DNA of 24,548 nucleotides, from positions 1 to 24,548 of the IMG/VR virus record IMGVR_UViG_3300021085_000206; one strand, given 5' to 3'. Positions 5,286-12,943 of the stretch are shown here, piece after piece; position 1 is the stretch's first letter; each line of letters starts with the position of its first letter. The position numbers and the translations under genes were made by a program. Under the pieces are notes generated by a model, which saw only the letters and a program-made list of their open reading frames with translations, had not been told where the DNA came from and ran no database searches. The stretch comes from a virus.

Positions 5286-6908
5286 CTAAAATATGTCAAG
5301 TGAATCGACGATTGAGTTACGAATCCTTCTGCGAATATTAGCTAAAGCTCGCTTAGGGGATGTACCAGAGACTAACTCCGTATAACCAGTGTCGCTAAGC
5401 CACTTAGCAACATAACGCTTTTCCTGCATAGCCACACTCTTATCGTAATGGAAGGTAGGATGGCTACGAGGGGGTAAACGATCTTTAAACAGTGTACTGC
5501 TAAATTGCATAACACATGGCTTATCAGTATCGATATCCCACTCACTATCAACCCGCTGAGAGGTAACCTCAAGAGAGTCATGCCAGCCAATACGGTATGT
5601 TGGGATATTATTATACGTCTCAACATGTTTAGCATAGTTATTACCTTCGACTTCTACCTTAAGGTTAATACCCGGAACAACTGAAGCACCTTGCTGAACT
5701 ACACTTAGGAAGTTAGTAGCCTTACCATTTTGGCAAGAGCGTGTTAATTGTGTAGGACCGCAGTTTGAGATACTGTACAAAGTAGAAGAACCTCGAGTGC
5801 TCCTGCCAATACCTCTAATGCCTTTGAGTCGAGACTTAACTGTGTTATCAACAGAGCTATTATTTTCCTCATCAAAGTCTGCATTTGTAAAGCAGGAATC
5901 GCTAATAAAACGATTCATATTATTGGAGTTACGGTAGTAGTCAGTAGTCACTTCATACAACTCAACATCTTCATCAGCAGCTTCTTTACTCTCAACTTGA
6001 CCATGTATATATGTTACAAGGCCTCGCTTACTGCTAACAACATTAGTTACAAGAGTAGTGTCAAAGACAGACTTAAGCTTCTCTAACTGACGTTTAGATG
6101 TCATGAAAGGGATAGAAGCATTATAGCCTTTAGCATCAGCATTATGGTAGAGCATAGCAGCAGGCTTTGGTGTAAAGCCATCAGGCAACACTACAACCTT
6201 ACCAGTATAGCCCCAGCCACGCTTACCGCCTTCAACCAGAGGGTGGAAGTCATCAGCATACCTAGCGCCATTACCCGGAAGGATATTATGCGCCGCTTCT
6301 TCTGTCTTAGCTCTGATAGACTGTATACTGCGATTACTCACATACTCTCGCTTACCTACTTCATGACATAACCTATGAATGCTGGTAACCATAGACCTGC
6401 AGTGTTTAAGCAGAAGAGTAGTAAACAAGTAACGAGTAATAATCTCGTAATTTGCCACAGCTTCTTCATCATAGTAACACATCGCTGTTCCTCTATCAAT
6501 ACCAACAGAGGCTAGTCCTGCGATAAGCTTGTCAGGGTCTAAAGACTTTGACGTAAGTCGATCAGCCAGAGCTGGACAAGAGGACACTATATGAGCCATA
6601 GTAGCTACATTAACACTACGATAATGCCTAGTCATTTCACGCTCATACACCGAGTTAACTTTTCGATACCACCCAGATATATTTATAAGGGAGTTATCGT
6701 ACCAAGCCTTTATAGTAGAATCGCTGGGACTATCACACTGCATCATATCAAACACAATATGATTAAAGTGGAGCTCATCGACTTTTTTCAGTTCCATATT
6801 ATGGTCTTCCTCAGCGACCTTACGGATTACTTTCAAATCACTCTTAAGACTGACTATACGTCGAAGCATAGCGTTGTACTCATTAGTGTGATAAAGTTTC
6901 TTATACAT
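5286..6908 (-). CDS. Large protein of unknown function (540 aa)
   Basis: I place the start at the ATG at 6908, where GAGG lies 6 nt upstream; an ATG at 6911 and an in-frame TTG at 6920 are alternatives. The gene overlaps the end of the VWA gene by 8 nt. The first ~210 residues look helical and charged. Around 215-300 the protein is Gly/Pro-rich (GKRGWGYTGKVVVLPDGFTPKP), followed by a region rich in Asn and Ser (300-440) and a basic, Arg-rich C-terminus ending IRNSIVDSLDIF. No catalytic signature, signal peptide or membrane span is evident. In MoxR/VWA systems a large partner or substrate is often encoded next door, so a client of that machine is possible but unproven. Confidence 0.85.
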   Translation of the reverse strand: MYKKLYHTNEYNAMLRRIVSLKSDLKVIRKVAEEDHNMELKKVDELHFNHIVFDMMQCDSPSDSTIKAWYDNSLINISGWYRKVNSVYEREMTRHYRSVNVATMAHIVSSCPALADRLTSKSLDPDKLIAGLASVGIDRGTAMCYYDEEAVANYEIITRYLFTTLLLKHCRSMVTSIHRLCHEVGKREYVSNRSIQSIRAKTEEAAHNILPGNGARYADDFHPLVEGGKRGWGYTGKVVVLPDGFTPKPAAMLYHNADAKGYNASIPFMTSKRQLEKLKSVFDTTLVTNVVSSKRGLVTYIHGQVESKEAADEDVELYEVTTDYYRNSNNMNRFISDSCFTNADFDEENNSSVDNTVKSRLKGIRGIGRSTRGSSTLYSISNCGPTQLTRSCQNGKATNFLSVVQQGASVVPGINLKVEVEGNNYAKHVETYNNIPTYRIGWHDSLEVTSQRVDSEWDIDTDKPCVMQFSSTLFKDRLPPRSHPTFHYDKSVAMQEKRYVAKWLSDTGYTELVSGTSPKRALANIRRRIRNSIVDSLDIF

Positions 6909-8067
6909 CATAAGCCTCAATCTCTATGTAGTTTCCAATTCCGGGGTCCATATCTTTGCTAACGGACACCCACGTAACTTCTCCAATAGTAGGTACACTA
7001 AGACTGTCAAAGTCAAGATACATGTCTGTTAGACAGACGATGGCTTGGACTTCCTCACCCTTCTCTTCAACATAGTCAAAGAATGGCTGAGGGTCAGTAC
7101 CTCCGTAGCCTGTACGACCTATCTCATCAAGAGAGTCGCCGGGCCCATAGGTTCTAACTTTACTAACCTTAGTATCACAGTCAATAACATGGACTGCTTT
7201 AGGTTTAACGTCTTCAACAATACCTTTAAGTTCAGCGCACATAGCTGCATTCTCTTTATCAGAGACTGAGCCACTGGTATCACGCCACACATAGATATTA
7301 CCTACTGATTTCTTTTCCACAGAAGGCATGTAGAAACCGTAATTAATAAGCTTACGGTTAGGTCTTCGATATGTGAAATCATCTGGGACCTCTCCTACTA
7401 CTGCTCGTCTGAACAGTTCCTTCCAGTCTATCTTAGGGTTACGGATGTTATCAAGGACTGAAGAATACTCGCCGGGTAACTTACCCATTGACTTTGCGGT
7501 CTCCGCCGCTGCTAGAATCTTACGCTTAGAGCGCTCTTCTAATTCTTTTAATTCCCCCTCTGACATAAACTTATCATTACCTTTATCACCATCTTGCCCC
7601 GGCGATAAGATATGATTATCAGTGTCCTTGGGAACATCGTCATCGTCTAAGTCGTTATATATCTTCTCAGACGCCCATCCTTCATACTTCTCATCATACA
7701 GAGTTTCCTCAATAGACTCTAACACGCCATCCTGTAGTAGACCTGCCAGAGTAGTAGTGTTGATACTCAGATCACAAGCATAATTCCACTTCATAGGGTT
7801 ACGCTTACCCATGCGGAAACAGTGTAGCATAGCTATGTGGTCAGCCTCGTGGAACAGAAGCCAACACAGTTGAGGTAATCTAAGACTACGAACAAATGAT
7901 TCGTTGTAGTAGATGTTCTTACCATCAGTAGCACCCGTGGGTAAATCGTCCCGCTGAATGCACTCAGATTGTGATACTATAGAGCCATGGAAAGGCGCTG
8001 ATAACATCATCTTTACTTTTGCCTTAGCCAACCACTTATCAGTTGACACATTGTCAGGGCATGACAT
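6901..8067 (-). CDS. Zincin-like peptidase domain plus VWA domain protein (388 aa)
   Basis: Two-domain protein of the DUF2201 type. The N-terminal half carries a zinc-peptidase signature, HEADH at residues 73-77, followed by a helix and ACDLSIN, where Asp99 may be a third ligand. An acidic, low-complexity linker (about 138-175) leads to a von Willebrand factor A domain with an intact metal-ion-dependent adhesion site: DTSGS (263-267), Thr324 in GGTD, and Asp348 in CLTDMY. Such proteins pair with MoxR AAA+ ATPases, and one is encoded two genes upstream. Known MoxR/VWA pairs insert metals or remodel proteins; the target here is unknown. It is not clear that the peptidase is active. Confidence 0.88.
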   Translation of the reverse strand: MSCPDNVSTDKWLAKAKVKMMLSAPFHGSIVSQSECIQRDDLPTGATDGKNIYYNESFVRSLRLPQLCWLLFHEADHIAMLHCFRMGKRNPMKWNYACDLSINTTTLAGLLQDGVLESIEETLYDEKYEGWASEKIYNDLDDDDVPKDTDNHILSPGQDGDKGNDKFMSEGELKELEERSKRKILAAAETAKSMGKLPGEYSSVLDNIRNPKIDWKELFRRAVVGEVPDDFTYRRPNRKLINYGFYMPSVEKKSVGNIYVWRDTSGSVSDKENAAMCAELKGIVEDVKPKAVHVIDCDTKVSKVRTYGPGDSLDEIGRTGYGGTDPQPFFDYVEEKGEEVQAIVCLTDMYLDFDSLSVPTIGEVTWVSVSKDMDPGIGNYIEIEAYDV

Positions 8068-8068
8068 A

Positions 8069-8389
8069 CTACTCTCCCATCTCTACAGGTAATAACATAA
8101 ACCTGCTTGTTTGTTTAGGAGCGCCAAGTAACTGTTTAGCGGCTAACTCCGACGTGATATCCTCTAGAGTGATATCGTGATTATACATAAGTGTCGAGAT
8201 AGCCTCCACTATCTCTTCCTTGTCTTCAGAAACTATAACTGTTTTGAGCATATGATCTTCCTCAATCTCTACATAGCCCTCCATTTCAAACTCCTTATCT
8301 ATAAGTGTGTTCAGCATTACATCAGCCGCCTTCCTAGAAAAGCGACTGGAGTTCTCATAACGTAAATATGCGATATGACTGCTACTCAT
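8069..8389 (-). CDS. Small protein between the MoxR and VWA genes (106 aa)
   Basis: The start at 8389 forms an ATGA overlap with the end of the ATPase gene; an in-frame ATG 11 codons earlier would overlap it by 37 nt. The product begins MSSSHIAYLRYENSSRFS, has two helical segments and a strand with HMLKTVIVSEDKEEIV, and ends with a hydrophobic FMLLPVE motif. No family recognised. Its position and coupling suggest it belongs to the MoxR/VWA complex, perhaps as an adaptor. Confidence 0.75.
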   Translation of the reverse strand: MSSSHIAYLRYENSSRFSRKAADVMLNTLIDKEFEMEGYVEIEEDHMLKTVIVSEDKEEIVEAISTLMYNHDITLEDITSELAAKQLLGAPKQTSRFMLLPVEMGE

Positions 8390-9441
8390 AATACTAATTC
8401 TTTGCCACTTACTTGGAGCCACTTCTTAAGTTCTTTAGTCTTAAGCAGAGGAGACTCTTTAGCACCTGTACGCATCAGAGCATCTTTAACCAGAAAAGCA
8501 ATCTGGTCTTGATACTTAAGGCGGTCTGAGTACTTCAGAATCTTACCAATGTTACTCTCATTAGCTCGCGATGCCAGAGCAGCACACAAGATATAAGAGA
8601 CATTGACATCTTCAGGCAAGTCTGCACCTTCAGGGTTAGCAATAACGTCTGCTGGGTCAATCATCTTGTCATGTAGCTCAAGGTGAGTAACAAAGTCGTT
8701 AGCGGCACCTGCACCCACAGTAGATGTAATACAGTGGTTAAGAGCAGAGTTAGTCATAGAGCCCTTCTCTTGCATACCTAATAGAGTGTTAACCCGTAAC
8801 CACGAACGTGGGGAGGGGCAAGCGTCTCTGGCAACATCAAACTCAGCAAGGCGCTGAGGGAACACTCGAAGGAACGAGGTTAGCTTTGGATTAGCTTGAA
8901 CCGTGTTAAAGTAGTTAATGGCATCATCAAGACTGGCATCTACTTCAATAGGCATCAGACGGTCACGCAGATGTGTTGGTATCTGGTTAGTGCCTGCCCT
9001 ATTAGACATTCGGTTATTAGCTACAACTACAGTCCATCCTTCACCTAAGATATGCTCACCCACACGATGCTCGTTAACTAACTGAGCAGCAATGTTAAGG
9101 TTAGCCATAGGTGCTTGAGAGATCTCGTCCAGAAACAACAGACCCTTACCTTCGGTAGGGAGCCAATCAGGTCGAGCACGAGAGTACTGCTTATTACCGT
9201 TGTTCTCGTCAAGATAGGGCATACCGCCTAGCTCGCCACTATCGTACTGAGCAAGGATAACAGTGCGACATTCGATGTCCAGTTCTTCAGCAGCCTGCTC
9301 AACAATAGCAGTCTTACCGATACCGGGGTCACCAACAAGCTGAGGAACCATCAGTTGACCGATCTTGGTTCCTTCCGCTTTAGCATCAATGTTATGCTCA
9401 ACAATGGCTTTAACGATCTCTTTAGCTTGTGAAATGTTCAT
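8386..9441 (-). CDS. MoxR-family AAA+ ATPase (351 aa)
   Basis: AAA+ ATPase with Walker A GDPGIGKT (37-44), Walker B LLFLDEI (101-107), a sensor-1 Asn in VVANN (about 142) and Arg159/Arg161 in HLRDRL as arginine-finger candidates. The insert with GELGGMPY and the SRARPDWLP stretch are typical of MoxR relatives rather than of clamp loaders or helicases. MoxR ATPases act as hexamers that remodel a partner held by a VWA protein; that partner is encoded at 6901-8067 in the same operon. The start has AGGAG 8 nt upstream. CobS-like metal chelation is an alternative reading, with no specific support. Confidence 0.9.
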   Translation of the reverse strand: MNISQAKEIVKAIVEHNIDAKAEGTKIGQLMVPQLVGDPGIGKTAIVEQAAEELDIECRTVILAQYDSGELGGMPYLDENNGNKQYSRARPDWLPTEGKGLLFLDEISQAPMANLNIAAQLVNEHRVGEHILGEGWTVVVANNRMSNRAGTNQIPTHLRDRLMPIEVDASLDDAINYFNTVQANPKLTSFLRVFPQRLAEFDVARDACPSPRSWLRVNTLLGMQEKGSMTNSALNHCITSTVGAGAANDFVTHLELHDKMIDPADVIANPEGADLPEDVNVSYILCAALASRANESNIGKILKYSDRLKYQDQIAFLVKDALMRTGAKESPLLKTKELKKWLQVSGKELVL

Positions 9442-9465
9442 ACTTACTTCTCCTAGTTTATTTAA

Positions 9466-9987
9466 TTAAGCCCACTCTTCGCGGTATTCTTCCATACGAG
9501 ATTCGATATCAAAACAGTTATCAAGTGCTGCAGGAATATCGTCAGCTTCAGTTATATCATCTGTCGAGTAACCTTCAAGCTCTTCACTGTCAAAGATACC
9601 GGCAAAACCCATACCTTCTTCAAGATAGAAGATCTTAACCCTGATATCCAGAGTCTCAGCAAGGTTATCAAAGATAGCAATAGGTGGTGACCACGCTGTT
9701 TCAAACGAAGCTTCCCACTTACCATCTTCTTCGTAAGGCTCATAACCTTCATAAGGAACATCAGTAACATCCCACTTAGTCCCATAGTTCTCTATATTAT
9801 TAGAGTACCAATTACTATCATCCTCACCAACAAGTTTGTTAGTGACTTGTTCTTCAACAGGGGTAATGTAGTCCAGAATAGTTCTGAACAAACCTTCCTC
9901 ATGTTGCTCTTCAAGAGCCTCCGCAAGCTTATCCATGACCTTACGAGGGCCCGTTACTTCTACGTAATTTTCACACCAATTTGGCAT
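9466..9987 (-). CDS. Api92-like ferredoxin-fold phage protein (173 aa)
   Basis: Begins MPNWCENYVEVTG, the signature of a very common phage and mobile-element family (DUF1281/Api92-like, ferredoxin-like fold), and carries the conserved internal pattern with W/F-rich FETAWSPPIAIFDNLAE near residues 94-110. The C-terminus is acidic. Function is not established. GGAG lies 8 nt before the ATG. Confidence 0.85.
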   Translation of the reverse strand: MPNWCENYVEVTGPRKVMDKLAEALEEQHEEGLFRTILDYITPVEEQVTNKLVGEDDSNWYSNNIENYGTKWDVTDVPYEGYEPYEEDGKWEASFETAWSPPIAIFDNLAETLDIRVKIFYLEEGMGFAGIFDSEELEGYSTDDITEADDIPAALDNCFDIESRMEEYREEWA

Positions 9988-9989
9988 AT

Positions 9990-10103
9990 TTATTTCTCCT
10001 TTTCCATTAATCTTTCAATTTCTTCTGCATAGATTTCATCATACTCTTCTTCTATTCCAAGAAGAACATCTATAACTTCTTCGTATTCCCAATCCTCCTT
10101 CAT
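9990..10103 (-). CDS. Very acidic micro-protein (37 aa)
   Basis: The ATG at 10103 has AGGAG exactly 7 nt upstream, and the stop lies 2 nt before the ATG of the Api92-like gene. The predicted peptide is a single Glu-rich amphipathic helix (begins MKEDWEYEEVIDVLLG and contains IEEEYDEIYAEE). It follows the terminator hairpin at 10121-10145. No family recognised; the start signal and packing argue that it is real. Confidence 0.65.
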   Translation of the reverse strand: MKEDWEYEEVIDVLLGIEEEYDEIYAEEIERLMEKEK

Positions 10104-10120
10104 CTGTTATCTCCTAGTTT

Positions 10121-10145
10121 CAAAATAAAGGAGACCGAAGTCTCC
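10121..10145 (-). terminator. Rho-independent-type terminator with UUCG loop
   Basis: Minus strand GGAGAC-TTCG-GTCTCC: a perfect 6-bp stem closed by the very stable cUUCGg tetraloop (10145-10130), followed by TTTATTTTG. It sits after the exported-protein gene. No promoter is visible between it and the 37-aa gene, so some read-through is needed for the downstream genes. Confidence 0.85.
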
Positions 10146-10170
10146 ATCTTAGATACGCATTATTGCTCAG

Positions 10171-10431
10171 TTAAGAGCCACGTCTGGTGCCAGCGCAAGC
10201 ATTCCAAACAGTTACAACACATTCAGGGTTAGGTGAAGGTGTAGGTGTAGGGGTGGGAGTGGGTGTAGGGGTGAAAGCAGGAGTAGATGACTCCACCTTC
10301 TTCACAATACAAACATCTCCTGTAAAACCCGCTGCTCTACAAGAAGCGGCATCATTAACGTACAGAGTGTATTCCTCTGCGGATGCAACAGCTGGTAGTA
10401 GTAAAACACAAGCTAATATAACAGCTTTCAT
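10171..10431 (-). CDS. Exported small protein with Pro-Thr repeat (86 aa)
   Basis: I chose the ATG at 10431, which starts a clean signal peptide: MKAVILACVLLLPAVASA, then Glu, with an A-S-A cleavage site near residue 18. The in-frame starts upstream overlap the previous gene and would bury the signal. The mature part has Cys..Cys in SCRAAGFTGDVC, a run of Thr-Pro dipeptides encoded by 6-bp repeats (about 10232-10273), then two more Cys in ECVVTVWNAC. Four cysteines suggest two disulfides in the periplasm. Phages encode such exported proteins for superinfection exclusion or lysis control, but no family is recognised. Confidence 0.75.
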   Translation of the reverse strand: MKAVILACVLLLPAVASAEEYTLYVNDAASCRAAGFTGDVCIVKKVESSTPAFTPTPTPTPTPTPSPNPECVVTVWNACAGTRRGS

Positions 10432-10432
10432 A

Positions 10433-10681
10433 TCAGTGCTTCCTTTGATCATCGTCCTTAAGACCTTCAAGTGCAAACATGAACTTATTAAATGCACTCT
10501 CCATTTCTTTCTTGTTCTCTTCCTGTTGCTTCTTCTTAGTGCCTAACTCGTAAGCTGACTTAAGAATAGCCCAACCAAAGAACATAACGCATAGCCAACC
10601 ATAAGATATACCTTCGATAAGACCGGCCATATCCAATAGGACAGCGCCAGCACAAAAGGCCACTACAAAGTTAGTAAACAT
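10433..10681 (-). CDS. Small membrane protein with charged tail (82 aa)
   Basis: Two hydrophobic segments, roughly residues 3-22 (VVAFCAGAVLLDMAGL) and 26-44 (SYGWLCVMFFGWAILKSA), are followed by a Lys/Glu-rich helix that may form a coiled coil, and a basic-acidic end. AAGGAG precedes the ATG. It ends 1 nt before the exported-protein ATG, so the two form a unit between two hairpins. Holin-like topology is conceivable, but two short spans and position among metabolic genes are not enough to call it. Confidence 0.75.
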   Translation of the reverse strand: MFTNFVVAFCAGAVLLDMAGLIEGISYGWLCVMFFGWAILKSAYELGTKKKQQEENKKEMESAFNKFMFALEGLKDDDQRKH

Positions 10682-10694
10682 CAGTTACTCCTTG

Positions 10695-10716
10695 TGAATA
10701 AGGGCCCGAAGGCCCT
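10695..10716 (-). terminator. UUCG-loop hairpin, weak terminator or mRNA processing/stability element
   Basis: Minus strand AGGGCC-TTCG-GGCCCT, a 6-bp stem (10716-10701), followed by TATTC, which is a poor U-tract. It lies between the 58-aa gene and the membrane protein gene, with under 20 nt before the next ATG. There is no room for a separate promoter, so it probably attenuates or protects mRNA rather than stopping it fully. Confidence 0.65.
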
Positions 10717-10722
10717 GTAAGT

Positions 10723-10899
10723 TTATTGAACGTCAGTGGGTGGAAAGCTTGGTTCTTCTTCACTAACATTATCATCACCTTCTCGAACAATGCTCTCAAG
10801 TGCCGCTACAACTTGCAGATACACTTGTGCTTCGTTTCCCTTAAGATCAACTCGTTGTAAGAGGATCAAAGCATTCTGTGCGATATTAGGGTTCATCAT
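10723..10899 (-). CDS. Hypothetical small protein (58 aa)
   Basis: The frame starts with two ATGs (10899 and 10896); AAGGAG lies 8 nt before the first. The product has a helical N-terminal half with QNALILLQRVDLKGNEAQVYLQVVAALESI in which hydrophobics recur with helical spacing, and an acidic C-terminal tail ending FPPTDVQ. No membrane span and no recognised family. The hairpin at 10701-10716 follows its stop by a few bases. Confidence 0.65.
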   Translation of the reverse strand: MMNPNIAQNALILLQRVDLKGNEAQVYLQVVAALESIVREGDDNVSEEEPSFPPTDVQ

Positions 10900-10911
10900 T
10901 TTATATACTCC

Positions 10912-11004
10912 TTATACTGAATTAAGTGAACCGATGAACAGCAAAGCAAATATGAGTGCTGTTACACCAGTAACTATGAAAAAAGCAAATACAACATCCT
11001 TCAT
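10912..11004 (-). CDS. Single-helix membrane micro-protein (30 aa)
   Basis: ATGA overlap with the stop of the reductase gene, and AGGAGG 6 nt upstream (within the last reductase codons). The peptide is almost all hydrophobic: MKDVVFAFFIVTGVTALIFA, then LLFIGSLNSV. It should insert as one membrane helix. Function unknown. The combination of an ideal site and a 4-nt overlap makes translation likely. Confidence 0.65.
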   Translation of the reverse strand: MKDVVFAFFIVTGVTALIFALLFIGSLNSV

Positions 11005-12926
11005 GCTGCACCTCCTAAGTCTACGACTTCACATGCCCCCGCAGAACAACTCAATGTCTGACTACCGGCTGTTAAGTCTTCAGATTCAAAGTCAGCAAGA
11101 TCATTCCAATCAATTTCTGTTGGCATATCTAGAACTGCTTCATTATACTGCTCCTCTGTAATTTCCTGATAGGGTGCTTGCTGATAAGTGTGCTCACTGT
11201 AAGGCAAGAACGATATACCAGAAGCTAAGTCGAAGTTATCCCAAATCCACTGCATACATGGCAAGAACTCGTCAGGCCTGTAGTACACAGTAATAGAGGG
11301 CTTGTGCTCACAGAAGTGTAGCTGATAAGTCTTCCATAACTCTAGCTGTTGCAATGCGCCTACCTCTTCAACTGTCACTGACGAATCAGGTGAGCTAATG
11401 GGGAAGGAGAATACAAGGTTAGAGTCTGGCTTCATAACATCAGGCTCACAGGGAAACCCTACTTGTTGCATATACTGTGCCATAGGGTCTTTAACATCAG
11501 CCCTTACCGTTCTAATATAGTGCCTACTAAAACGAGGGTGAATACCGGAAGCACTGTTAGTAAGTTGAGAAACAGTCCCGGATGGTTTAACACAAGTAAT
11601 TGCAGCCGCTGGGTTAATGCCAATTTTCTTGGCCCACTTCCTGTTGGTGTCAATACATACTTTACGAATTTCAACTAAATACTCCTCAAGTAACTCGTTA
11701 CCTTCAGAACCAGATAGTATAGAGTGATCCATGATACCTGTCATAGATACACCCAGTAAAGCTTCTTCTTCTGTGTTCTTCTTCCAGATCTTACGAAGGT
11801 AACGGAAGTTAGTTAAAGATGCTTGCAGGGTTCCAAAGATAGAAGCCACTGTTGCTTTATACTTAAGGTCTTCAAGACTATCTCCTTCACGAACAATGAT
11901 CTCGCTTAGGTTACAGAATTGATTAGGCCTCAAGATTATCTCTGAGCAAGGGTTACACCCGAAGGCGTGATTAGGATCCCGGCGACCGTGTGACTCCACA
12001 ATCTTCTGGCAAGCAACACGAGAGAAAATACCTCGCTCACCTGACATAGAATCGTAGAGAGACTTTACTTCATTCAGAAAGAATGGAAAGTCGGGTTTCG
12101 AATCGTAAACTGCTGAGTTGTTGGCCAACGCCCTTTCGGGATGTTCAATCCACCATTGGCCAGACTTAGCATTACGAAGACGGTCATCAGTAGGATCAGA
12201 GAGCGATATGAGCGCACTACGTCGTACTCCTCCCACGACAATTACTTCAGCTATCTTACAACACAGGTCATGGGCTTCAAGTGTTGTTAGCCGCCTACCT
12301 GCAGCGATCTTAAAGGTCTCTACAGTGTAAGTCATTAATGATTGCAAGGGAGCAGGACCACTTGCCCTGCCTCCAAACGTCTTAAGTGGTTGTCCAGCAG
12401 CCCTTACCCTTGAAGTATCCCATGTAGGGACCTTGCCAGAGTAGAGTAGAGCAATAAGCTCCTTGACTGCTTCAACCCATCCTATCTTAGAGTCAGCAAC
12501 ACTGATAACAACGTCTGAGTGACTAAACTCATCTGCTACTATAGGTAACTTATCTACATACTTCTTCTCAACAGAGTACCCTACGCCAGTGCCGCACAGT
12601 AGAATATACATGAGCTCTGAGAATGCCAGAGGGTGGTCGATAGCTACATAGCTACAATTAAATCCCGCGACATTATCACGTTCAAGCGCCTTACCAGCAG
12701 TCATTAGGGTCCTCATAGAGGGCATGACCATCTGGTTAAAGACTGCTTGATATAACTCCTCGCCTTCTTTCTCGTTGATCTTACCAGTGCTTTGCCAATA
12801 ATCGGTTAAGCGTCTACAGGTCTCAGACCAGTTCTCTCGTCTTTCTTCTTTAGGAAGCCACCTTGCGTAGCGCGAGGATGCTATAAAGGACTCATAGAGT
12901 CCCATCTGTGGTGGATTAGTTATCAT
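11001..12926 (-). CDS. nrdJ: Adenosylcobalamin-dependent (class II) ribonucleotide reductase (641 aa)
   Basis: Makes deoxyribonucleotides from ribonucleotides using a cobalamin-generated thiyl radical. Visible hallmarks are Cys91 in GFNCSYV (redox pair, N-terminal partner), GCNPCSEI (324-330) with Asn325, the radical Cys327 and Glu329, then FCNLSE with Cys338 (second redox Cys), and a C-terminal CSAGAC tail (Cys627, Cys632) that re-reduces the active site. The CX4C tail and overall pattern match the monomeric triphosphate reductase of Lactobacillus leichmannii (about 739 aa); this one is about 100 residues shorter, as in many phages. No small subunit gene is present, as expected for class II. 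It needs vitamin B12 from the host. The glutaredoxin at 2284-2562 is a likely electron donor. Confidence 0.92.
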   Translation of the reverse strand: MITNPPQMGLYESFIASSRYARWLPKEERRENWSETCRRLTDYWQSTGKINEKEGEELYQAVFNQMVMPSMRTLMTAGKALERDNVAGFNCSYVAIDHPLAFSELMYILLCGTGVGYSVEKKYVDKLPIVADEFSHSDVVISVADSKIGWVEAVKELIALLYSGKVPTWDTSRVRAAGQPLKTFGGRASGPAPLQSLMTYTVETFKIAAGRRLTTLEAHDLCCKIAEVIVVGGVRRSALISLSDPTDDRLRNAKSGQWWIEHPERALANNSAVYDSKPDFPFFLNEVKSLYDSMSGERGIFSRVACQKIVESHGRRDPNHAFGCNPCSEIILRPNQFCNLSEIIVREGDSLEDLKYKATVASIFGTLQASLTNFRYLRKIWKKNTEEEALLGVSMTGIMDHSILSGSEGNELLEEYLVEIRKVCIDTNRKWAKKIGINPAAAITCVKPSGTVSQLTNSASGIHPRFSRHYIRTVRADVKDPMAQYMQQVGFPCEPDVMKPDSNLVFSFPISSPDSSVTVEEVGALQQLELWKTYQLHFCEHKPSITVYYRPDEFLPCMQWIWDNFDLASGISFLPYSEHTYQQAPYQEITEEQYNEAVLDMPTEIDWNDLADFESEDLTAGSQTLSCSAGACEVVDLGGAA

Positions 12927-12943
12927 TATTATTGTCTCCCTTG

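Noticed and set aside
10187-10546. Plus-strand ORF with a Val-Gly repeat
   Set aside because: It is the shadow of the Thr-Pro repeat in the exported protein on the minus strand, and it has no start signal.
8386-12926. MoxR ATPase plus VWA protein as a cobalt chelatase (CobS/CobT) feeding the B12-dependent reductase
   Set aside because: The domain architecture is shared by all MoxR/VWA pairs, and the ATPase does not look closer to CobS than to generic MoxR. The HEADH domain is not part of CobT. It would need a phylogeny to revive.
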